Assembly (NCBI GenBank): GCA_020528935.1
Contig: JAJDFU010000167.1
Location: 1 to 9,027 of the forward strand
Source: Saprospiraceae bacterium
Lineage (GTDB): Bacteria; Bacteroidota; Bacteroidia; Chitinophagales; Saprospiraceae
Length of the DNA stretch: 9,027 nucleotides
Direction of reading: 5' to 3'
Part shown: positions 1-6,294 of the stretch, one piece after another
Numbering within the stretch: position 1 is the stretch's first letter
Layout of the letters: each line of letters starts with the position of its first letter
Program-made: the position numbers and the translations under genes
The notes under the pieces: model-generated
Told to the model about the DNA's origin: nothing
Seen by the model: the letters and a program-made list of their open reading frames with translations, nothing else
Databases searched by the model: none

Positions 1-13
1 GATCCTGACCTAA

Positions 14-40
14 GGGGTTGAAAACATTTTTTTCAACTCC
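14..40 (+). other. Stem-loop upstream of the DUF6090-like gene
   Basis: Bases 14-24 pair with bases 30-40 to give an 11-bp stem (one G-T pair) around a 5-base loop. The wobble is tolerated in RNA made from the + strand but becomes an A-C mismatch in RNA from the - strand, so the structure suits + strand transcription better. The inner stem is A/T only and the outer stem is GC-rich. No T run follows it directly, so it is not a textbook intrinsic terminator. It could end a gene lying left of the window or be a leader structure of the gene at 118. The rest of 1-117 holds no gene that I can see. Confidence 0.4.
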
Positions 41-117
41 GTATTGTCATTTTTCACGGGTTTTCGTACATAATCCGGGCTCATTCTGTTGAGGTTTCCG
101 ATTGAAAAAATAGAGAC

Positions 118-765
118 ATGGTAAAACGCATCAACTGGCTTTCCAAAGGAGTGGATCTGCTGATCGTCATTCTGGGTATCACGATTGCCTTCAACCTGAA
201 TACCTGGAAGGATTTTCGGCGCAACCAAAGCGAAGCGCGGGAATACCTGAAAAGCTTTCTGGACGAATGTCAAGACAACAGGACTGCCTTGCAGCAAAAC
301 CTGGAAGCCGGCAAGCAAAAGCAAAACCAGATCGACTCCCTGATCGACTGCCTGGAAGACCCCACCTGCCCGGCCCAGACCATTCAGAAGCGCTCGCTGA
401 ACATGCTGAGTCTCGCCAACAAGACCCGCTTTACGACCACCATGGACAACATCACCTATTCGGGAGACTTCAGCCTGATCCGCGATAAAGCCCTGCGAAA
501 GCAGATCCTGGAACTGTATGCCTCCTACGAGGGGCTGGACGAATTGGAAGACTTCTCCCTGGGGTACATCAAGACTTATTTCGGCCCCCTCTTGCTGGAA
601 AACCGGCGGGCCGAACAACTGCTCAGTGCATCCTTTCGCTCCGAAATGAGTTACCTCGCCCTGGTGTACCGGAACCTGGTCATCCAGCAGACCGACGGCT
701 ATGACCTGACGATCCAAAAGCTGGACGCACTGATCGAAGCCCTGCAGGAGCGGCTCCAGGCCTGA
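118..765 (+). CDS. DUF6090-like single-pass membrane protein
   Basis: This is a 215-residue protein with one hydrophobic segment at about residues 12-28, directly followed by the motif NLNTWKD. This closely resembles the N-terminal helix of the Bacteroidota DUF6090 family, which typically reads IALQINNWNE. The middle also fits: TYSGDFSLIRDKALRKQIL (residues 113-131) matches the family's 'SG.L.LI....LR..I...Y' region. The remainder is charged and helical, with a probable coiled region at 40-75. Three cysteines occur (51, 78, 84), the last two closely spaced around LEDPT. The function of the family is unknown, and nothing here shows a catalytic site. The start at 118 is fixed by an in-frame TGA at 103-105. 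The leader is A-rich (GAAAAAATAGAG) without a Shine-Dalgarno site, as usual in this phylum. A weak TTG (44-46) and TACATAAT (67-74) pair could be its promoter. It is transcribed towards the adhesin gene, so it is not part of that operon. Confidence 0.8.
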   Translation: MVKRINWLSKGVDLLIVILGITIAFNLNTWKDFRRNQSEAREYLKSFLDECQDNRTALQQNLEAGKQKQNQIDSLIDCLEDPTCPAQTIQKRSLNMLSLANKTRFTTTMDNITYSGDFSLIRDKALRKQILELYASYEGLDELEDFSLGYIKTYFGPLLLENRRAEQLLSASFRSEMSYLALVYRNLVIQQTDGYDLTIQKLDALIEALQERLQA

Positions 766-786
766 ACCACACTCCCCGGGAACCCC

Positions 787-826
787 AGACTAAAGACTCC
801 AGACTAAAGACTCCGGACTAAACCCC
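787..826. repeat. Heptamer-based tandem repeat in the convergent gap
   Basis: Two perfect 14-base units, AGACTAAAGACTCC at 787-800 and 801-814, are followed by a degenerate third beginning GGACTAAA at 815. Each 14-mer is itself two related 7-mers (AGACTAA and AGACTCC), so the array reads as about five heptamers. It nearly fills the 64-base space between the two converging stop codons at 765 and 830. No hairpin with a T tract is visible here, so I do not call a terminator. A slippage-generated array or a lineage-specific intergenic repeat are the likely explanations. Confidence 0.8.
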
Positions 827-829
827 ACC

Positions 830-1155
830 CTACCGCAGCAGGGTGACCGAGCCGATGTTCTTCATCTTGCCGTTGCGGTCCTCCTGCCCGGACCACACGG
901 TGCCGTCCTCGAAAACGGCGCGGCATTTCCACACGTACACATCCTGGGGCAGGACCTGCCCGTTGAGGGTGCCGTCCCAGGCCTCCACGGGCTGGCCGTT
1001 CTCCAGCAGGGTGCTCTCCCAGATGAGCTCGCCATAGGGCGTGAATACCTGCATGTGGTATTCCTGCAGGCCGATGCCCTTGGGCTTGAAGAGGCGCACC
1101 TCCCCTACCCCGTTCTCCGGGCTGAGGGCCGTGGGCACGTACAGCCCCTTAATGA
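830..1155 (-). other. Type B T9SS C-terminal sorting domain (CHU_C-like)
   Basis: The last ~108 residues of the adhesin run from about YVPTALSPENGVGE to the stop. The hallmarks of the gliding-motility-associated C-terminal family are present in order: 'VPTALSPENG', 'VFTPYGELIWES', 'AWDGTLNGQ' and 'LPQDVYVWK' followed by a final beta strand. This family replaces the shorter type A signal on SprB-like proteins. In Flavobacterium johnsoniae such proteins depend on a PorP/SprF-like partner, which matches the gene directly upstream here. Confidence 0.88.
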
Positions 1156-4100
1156 TGGGCGGCTCGATGGTGAGCAGGGTGTCGTCCCAGCAGCCGTTGA
1201 TGGCGATGGCGCGCAGGTACACTTCCCAGATGGCGTTGCCGGCGTACTGGTGGGCGGGGTGCTCTTCGTCCGAAGTATTGCCGTCGCCAAAATCCCAGCG
1301 GTACTCCACGGCGCCCTCGCTCAAATTCCGGAAGAAGAAGGTGCCGTCGAAAGGCACCTCGGTACTTGCCGTGGCCTCAAAGCCGGCCGTGGGCGAGCCG
1401 GAAACGGATACGATATCCTCCAGCCGGAAGGTATCGATGCAGGCATCCCGGCTGCCGGCGATCAGCCGAACGGTATAGTCGCCTTCCTCCATATAGGTGT
1501 GGGTCGGATTGGGCGCTTCGGAGGTATTGCCGTCGCCGAAGTCCCAGAAGTAACTGTCGGCCATATCCGACAGGTTGGTGAAGGTGACCTCTACCGGCGA
1601 GCAGCCCTCGTTGTTGGCGATGGCGAAATCGGCCGCGGGCACTGCCCGGATGCGCAGGGGCCGGGCTACCGAATCGCGGCAGCCGAATTCGTTCTCCAGG
1701 ACGAGGCGGATGGTGTAATTCCCCGAATCCGCATACAGGTGCACCGGGGCATTGAGGGTGGAGGTGTTGCCGTCGCCGAAATCCCAGAAAAAGCCCTCGC
1801 CCCCCAGGCTCTCGTTCTCCATGACCACCTGGGCCGGCAGGCTGCAGTCTTCCACCGGGGTGGGCGTAAAGGCGGCCTCCGGGAAAGGGTGCACCGTCAC
1901 CTGGGCGGTAGTGGTATCGTTGGCGCAGCCGTTGGCGTCGCGGGCCGACAAGCGCACCTCGAAGATGCCCGCCCTGTCGAAGGTGTGTACGGGGTTGCTC
2001 ATGGCCGAGCTGTTGCCGTCGCCGAAATCCCAGCTGAAGAACTGCGCTACCTGGGAGGAGGCCTCAAACTGAACCTGCAGGGGCGGGCAGCCCGAGGTAT
2101 CGGACAGGGTGAAGTCCGCATCCGGCAGCGGAGCGATCACCAGGGGCATGGAAAAGGTGTCCAGGCAGCCGGTGTTGGCCGAGCTGCCGGTGAGCAGCAC
2201 GGTGTAGGTGCCGGCGCTGTCGTAGGTATGGGTGGGGTTGTTGAGGGTGGAGGTGTTGCCGTCGCCGAAATCCCAGACGAAGCCCTGGGCCCCCTCGGAG
2301 GTATTCGCAAAGGTGACCGGCGCATTGAGGCAGCCCAGCTCCGGCAACTCGAAGGCGATCTCCGGCAGGGCCAGTACGGTGATCTCGGTGGCGGTGGTGT
2401 CGATGCCGCAGCCGTTGTCGGCATACTGCACCACCTTGTAGGTGCCCGGCTCCTTGTAGGTGTGCACCGGATTGGCCTGGGTAGAGGTGTTGCCGTCGCC
2501 GAAATCCCACCACACCTGGGCACCCAGGGTGGCGAAGTTGGTGAACGGCACGGTAAAGGGCGTACAGCCCTCCAGGCCGGGCACATTGAAAAAGGCCGTC
2601 ACATCTGCCGGGTTGACGAAGATGTCGCGGCTGAGGCTGTCGGTGCCGCACTGATTGGTGGCCTGCAGGGTGATGGTGTAGGTCTGGGGCGCATCAAAGG
2701 CCGTGAAGATCTGCGAAGGCGGGTTGTACTCCGCAGAGGTATTGCCGTTGCCGAAATCCCAGAGTACATCAATGGTACCGCCGGTGCTGAGGTTGGAAAA
2801 CTGCCCCTCCATGGGCGAGCAGCTGGTGTCGATATCGGTGCCGAAATTGACGAACGGCACGGTGAGCACCTGCACGGTATCCACCTGGCGGCGCATGCCA
2901 CACTGGTTGCTTACCTGCAGACTGACCTCGTAGACGGTGTCGCGGGTGCCCTCGGTAAAGACGATGGTGCCGGGCTGGGCGTCGGCGCTGGTCTCGCCAT
3001 TGCCGAAGTCCCATTCGAAGGTGAGGTTCTCGCCGCTGCTGTTGTTGGCGAAGGTCACGGCCAGGGGCGCGCAGCCGCGATCGCGATCGGGAGCGAAGGC
3101 GATTTCCGGGGGGGCCACCACCGCGATGGGCCTGGCAATGGAATCGATGCAGCCGAAGGCATTGGTCACCTGCAGGCTGATGGTATATTGCCCGTCCGCC
3201 TCATAGGCATGCTCGGGATTGGCCTGGTCGGAAGTGGCCCCGTCGCCGAAGCGCCAGCGCCACTGCTCGGCACCGCCCGACTGGTCTATCAGCAGGAGCG
3301 TATCCCGGGTACACACCTCATCGGGCGCGTCGAAGGCGGGTGCAGGCAGGGGGTTCTTCTGCACCTGCAGGGTATCGGTGGCCACGCAGCCCAGGCTGGG
3401 AATGGCGTAGGTATACACCAGGGTGTTGAGCCCCAGCCCGGCCGAGTCCGGAACGAAGAGGGCGGCCTGATCGTCGGTTATGCCGGGACCGCTCCAGCTG
3501 CCGCCCTGCGGGCTGAAGCCGCTGAGCGCCACGGGCGGATCAGCCGCGCACACGCTCAGGTCGGGCCCGGCTTCCACGCTGGGATTGCCCACCACGGTAA
3601 GCCAGAGGGAATCCGTATCGGCGCAGGAGCCCTGGCCCAGGCTGTAGATGAGCAGATGGTCGCCCTCGCCGGCCTGGGCGGGATCAAAGGAAATGGGCTG
3701 ACTGAGCACCAGCCCCGGACCCGACCAGTTGCCCCCGGCCGGATCGGGGGCCAGGCTGAGCGGCGGACTGCTGATGCAGAGGGAGTCGTCGGCGCCGGCA
3801 TGGGCAATGACGGGCGGCAGCACCTCCACCTGGATATCCACGGCATTGGTGCAGGTATTGGAATCCGTAAAGGTGTAGGTGAGCGGGTAGATGCCCTCGC
3901 CCGGGCTGAGGCTGGGATCGAACGCCTGACCCACTACGCCGGTGCCGCTCCAGCTACCGCCCTGCGGGCTGGGCTGGGGCAGCTCGAAGGCGCCGGCCAC
4001 ATTGCAGTAGGCCGTATCCGGGGCGCTCAGTACGGGCAGGGGATTCACCTGCACCGCCACCGTATCCACGGCCGTGCAGCCGTTGCCGGCCGTAACGGCA

Positions 4101-6271
4101 TACGCAAAGGCATAATCACCCGGCCCGGAAGCCGACGGCAGGAAGAGGCCGTCGTCGAACTGGCCGCCGGCCAGGGCGCTCCAGGTGCCGTTCGCCGGTG
4201 CCGGATTCAGCAGGAGGCTATCCTGACTCGCACAGACCGTCTGGTCGGGGCCGGCATCGGAGTCGGGAAAAGGCACCACTTCCACCTGGGTGGTGGTGGT
4301 ATCGGCGCAGGCCCCAACGCCCACCGTGTAGGTGAGCAAGGCCGGTCCGGGCACCACCTGGGCCGGATCGAAAAGGCCTCCGGCACTTACCCCGCTGCCG
4401 GTCCAGCTCCCCCCGCCCGGCGTGGCGCTGAGCTGGAAGGGCGGCTCATTGCCGCAGACGGTGAGGGAATCCGGCGTAAGCGCCGTGATCGGAGCTTCCA
4501 CCTCGAAGGTCTGCACAGCCGTATCCGGCCCGCAGGCATTATCCACAATGAGGCTGACCGTATACTGGCCGGGCTGATCGTAGGCGATACCTACCGGAAA
4601 GGGATCGCCGCTCGAGCCGATGTTGGCGCCGGGAAAGCTCCAGCTGTAGCTCGTGACGGGCTCGCCGTTCTCGGCCACGCTCACGCTGCCGGCATCGAAG
4701 TTGAGCACGGCCGTTTCGCAACGGTTGGGAATGGGCGCCAGATCGGCTGCCGGCGGACCGTTGACGGAGAGGGTGTCCGTCCAGCCGGCCGAAGCGCAGG
4801 AGTTGGCCACATCCAGCTGTACGACGTAGTCGCCGCCTTCGGTGAAGGTGATGGAAGGGCTGTCGGTGCTGTCCGCTCCATTGCTAAAGGTCCAGCCCGT
4901 GGGCGGATCCACGCTCCACTGGTAGTCCGTCACCCCATCGAGGCTGGTGGCAAAGTCCACTTCCGTGGGCGGGCATACGCCGCCGGGGGGTAGCTGTACG
5001 TCCACATCGCCGATCCCGATCTGGGGCGGCGCCTCGATGGTGATCGAATCCATGATGGTATAGGAGCCGCAATTCTGGCTGTTGACGGTGAGCATAATGC
5101 CGTAGGTGCCGGGCACGTCGAAGGTCACCGTGAGGGAATCGGAATTGAAGATGTTGCCGTTGACTACCGTCCAGTCGCCGGGGTTGGAGATGGACCAGGT
5201 GGCATTGAGCTGGTTGAGGCACTGCGTGGTCGTGGGGCCGTTGACCACGTCCAGCCCCACGGAATTGTTGGTGAAGGTATAGGGCTCGCCGGGGCAGGCC
5301 GAGGCCGGGGGCGTCACCTCCAGCATGAGCTCCGGCGGTGCGCTCACCTCGATGGGGGCGATGATGGAGGCCGAGTTGCCGCAGGGGGTGCTGGCCACGA
5401 TCTTCACCTCGAAGGCGTTCTTGTAGATCCCGGAAGGGGTCGTGATGCCGCAGGACGACTCCTCGAAGGTGTAGGTGAAGGCATTGGGCAGATTGCCCTG
5501 GGAGTAAGTGACGATGAGCGTGTCGTTCACAAAGATGGAGTACTCCGTATCGGGCGGGTTGTCGTTGGTCTGGGCGATGGGAAAGGTAACGGTAGCCGGC
5601 ACGCAGAGGCCGGTGGTATTGCCCGGGTTGGTGAGCCCCACCGAAGGGTTGCTGCCGAAATAGAGCTGGTACTCCGTACGGGCCGTACAGCCGTTCTGGG
5701 CCACTACGGTCAGGGCGATGGTCTTGTAGCCCTGCGAGGTGTAGGTGTGCTCCACCAGGGAGTTGGGCGTAAAGGTGGTGTTGTCAAAGGTTTCCACTAC
5801 GCCGTCTCCCCAGTCGATCTCATAGGTGGTATTGATGGGAATGGTTGTAGAGGTGTTGAAAAAGCCGACCATCACCTCCGTTTCCTTGGTGCAGACGCGG
5901 ATGAAATTGTCGGCATCCAGGGTGCCGTCGGAGGGGTCCACTCCCAGGGAGGCATCGGGGCCGGCCAGCACATCCACGGTGATGGTACCACAGGCATTGC
6001 CGTCCTGGAAGGCGGTGACCGTATAGCTCGCATCGTCCACCGCGGGCGGAAAGACATGCTCGGTGGTCGTGCCGGTAGAATCGGGCGTGCCGTCGCCGTC
6101 GAAATCCCAGGCGTAGCCGGCATTGCCGTCGGGGTTCTGGATGGAGAAGGTCACCGGCGTATTGCCGCAAAAGCCGTTGGGGGCATCGATATCACATTGG
6201 GCGGCAGCCGGCCGGGGGGCGATCCACAGGCCGGACAGCAGGCTGCACAGAAGGATCAATTTGTTTTGCAT
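830..6271 (-). CDS. Giant PKD-repeat surface adhesin with type B T9SS sorting domain
   Basis: This secreted protein of about 1813 residues ends in a gliding-motility-associated (CHU_C, type B) C-terminal domain. It is expected to cross the inner membrane by Sec and the outer membrane by the type IX secretion system, and to act as a surface adhesin or filament. Residues 1-24 are a signal peptide (QNKLILLCSLL core, cleavage after AAA and before QC). Domains follow in three blocks. First come about six divergent PKD-like domains, with cores near 58 (WDFDGDG), 154 (IDWGDG), 360, 452 and 544, plus one less clear around 200-300. Next are five 'GGxWSGxG...F.P' domains with cores near 622, 696, 774, 850 and 926. 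Then come nine canonical WDFGDGNTS PKD domains with cores near 1008, 1089, 1174, 1257, 1336, 1417, 1498, 1578 and 1661. The sorting domain occupies about 1706-1813. I prefer the ATG at 6271. A longer in-frame start at 6313 would put 14 residues before the signal peptide and overlap porP. The gene follows porP by 23 bases and is probably cotranscribed with it. Its ligand is unknown. Confidence 0.93.
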   Translation of the reverse strand: MQNKLILLCSLLSGLWIAPRPAAAQCDIDAPNGFCGNTPVTFSIQNPDGNAGYAWDFDGDGTPDSTGTTTEHVFPPAVDDASYTVTAFQDGNACGTITVDVLAGPDASLGVDPSDGTLDADNFIRVCTKETEVMVGFFNTSTTIPINTTYEIDWGDGVVETFDNTTFTPNSLVEHTYTSQGYKTIALTVVAQNGCTARTEYQLYFGSNPSVGLTNPGNTTGLCVPATVTFPIAQTNDNPPDTEYSIFVNDTLIVTYSQGNLPNAFTYTFEESSCGITTPSGIYKNAFEVKIVASTPCGNSASIIAPIEVSAPPELMLEVTPPASACPGEPYTFTNNSVGLDVVNGPTTTQCLNQLNATWSISNPGDWTVVNGNIFNSDSLTVTFDVPGTYGIMLTVNSQNCGSYTIMDSITIEAPPQIGIGDVDVQLPPGGVCPPTEVDFATSLDGVTDYQWSVDPPTGWTFSNGADSTDSPSITFTEGGDYVVQLDVANSCASAGWTDTLSVNGPPAADLAPIPNRCETAVLNFDAGSVSVAENGEPVTSYSWSFPGANIGSSGDPFPVGIAYDQPGQYTVSLIVDNACGPDTAVQTFEVEAPITALTPDSLTVCGNEPPFQLSATPGGGSWTGSGVSAGGLFDPAQVVPGPALLTYTVGVGACADTTTTQVEVVPFPDSDAGPDQTVCASQDSLLLNPAPANGTWSALAGGQFDDGLFLPSASGPGDYAFAYAVTAGNGCTAVDTVAVQVNPLPVLSAPDTAYCNVAGAFELPQPSPQGGSWSGTGVVGQAFDPSLSPGEGIYPLTYTFTDSNTCTNAVDIQVEVLPPVIAHAGADDSLCISSPPLSLAPDPAGGNWSGPGLVLSQPISFDPAQAGEGDHLLIYSLGQGSCADTDSLWLTVVGNPSVEAGPDLSVCAADPPVALSGFSPQGGSWSGPGITDDQAALFVPDSAGLGLNTLVYTYAIPSLGCVATDTLQVQKNPLPAPAFDAPDEVCTRDTLLLIDQSGGAEQWRWRFGDGATSDQANPEHAYEADGQYTISLQVTNAFGCIDSIARPIAVVAPPEIAFAPDRDRGCAPLAVTFANNSSGENLTFEWDFGNGETSADAQPGTIVFTEGTRDTVYEVSLQVSNQCGMRRQVDTVQVLTVPFVNFGTDIDTSCSPMEGQFSNLSTGGTIDVLWDFGNGNTSAEYNPPSQIFTAFDAPQTYTITLQATNQCGTDSLSRDIFVNPADVTAFFNVPGLEGCTPFTVPFTNFATLGAQVWWDFGDGNTSTQANPVHTYKEPGTYKVVQYADNGCGIDTTATEITVLALPEIAFELPELGCLNAPVTFANTSEGAQGFVWDFGDGNTSTLNNPTHTYDSAGTYTVLLTGSSANTGCLDTFSMPLVIAPLPDADFTLSDTSGCPPLQVQFEASSQVAQFFSWDFGDGNSSAMSNPVHTFDRAGIFEVRLSARDANGCANDTTTAQVTVHPFPEAAFTPTPVEDCSLPAQVVMENESLGGEGFFWDFGDGNTSTLNAPVHLYADSGNYTIRLVLENEFGCRDSVARPLRIRAVPAADFAIANNEGCSPVEVTFTNLSDMADSYFWDFGDGNTSEAPNPTHTYMEEGDYTVRLIAGSRDACIDTFRLEDIVSVSGSPTAGFEATASTEVPFDGTFFFRNLSEGAVEYRWDFGDGNTSDEEHPAHQYAGNAIWEVYLRAIAINGCWDDTLLTIEPPIIKGLYVPTALSPENGVGEVRLFKPKGIGLQEYHMQVFTPYGELIWESTLLENGQPVEAWDGTLNGQVLPQDVYVWKCRAVFEDGTVWSGQEDRNGKMKNIGSVTLLR
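1752..1788. repeat. 37-base exact direct repeat, copy 1
   Basis: These 37 bases are identical to 2241-2277, 489 bases away, which is the distance of two PKD units. They code for the WDFGDGNTSTLN core of the seventh PKD domain in the nine-unit array. The flanking bases differ on both sides (1751 and 1789). Exact identity over 37 bases exceeds what shared protein sequence alone requires, so recent exchange or duplication between units is likely. Confidence 0.85.
2241..2277. repeat. 37-base exact direct repeat, copy 2
   Basis: This is the partner of 1752-1788 and lies in the fifth PKD domain of the array. A shorter part of the same sequence, about 26 bases, is also shared with the neighbouring unit around 2484-2509, so the homology is graded among nearby units. 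Confidence 0.85.
3362..4480 (-). repeat. Five tandem 'GGxWxGxG' domain repeats
   Basis: Five copies of a domain of about 76 residues occur in the middle of the adhesin. They are recognised by GGGSWTGSGV, NGTWSALAG, GGSWSGTGV, GGNWSGPGL and GGSWSGPGI, each followed by F.P and then a G..L.YT strand. DNA cores lie near 4408, 4185, 3952, 3725 and 3495. Similar units occur in other Bacteroidota surface proteins next to PKD or Ig-like domains. I do not assign a family accession. The boundaries are approximate. Confidence 0.75.
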
Positions 6272-6294
6272 GGGATATGGGTATTTCAAAGCGA

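Larger units (their letters stand above)
1160..3355 (-). repeat. Nine tandem PKD-domain coding repeats
   Basis: The WDFGDG-coding core recurs nine times at spacings of about 235-255 bases, with centres near 3249, 3007, 2752, 2502, 2267, 2024, 1780, 1540 and 1288. The DNA of the cores is strongly conserved (reverse complement of CCGTCGCCGAAATCCCA), while the sequence between them is diverged. Most units carry one cysteine at the start (GC.P..V.F.N) and one near the end (C.DT or C.DS). The limits given are approximate domain boundaries. Confidence 0.88.

Noticed and set aside
10..717. A 235-codon open frame on the - strand opposite the DUF6090-like gene
   Set aside because: The + strand product has a membrane helix and family-like motifs. 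The - strand product has none, and its N terminus is an artefact of the antisense of the helical region.
1160..3355. CRISPR array, suggested by the regularly spaced conserved cores
   Set aside because: The period is about 240 bases, the cores code for WDFGDG inside one open frame, and the spacing is filled with coding sequence.
1055..4993. A 1312-codon open frame on the + strand opposite the adhesin
   Set aside because: It is exactly codon-aligned with the adhesin, its translation is a repetitive glycine-, alanine- and arginine-rich shadow of the PKD repeats, and it matches no family. The sense strand has a signal peptide, domain repeats and a sorting domain.
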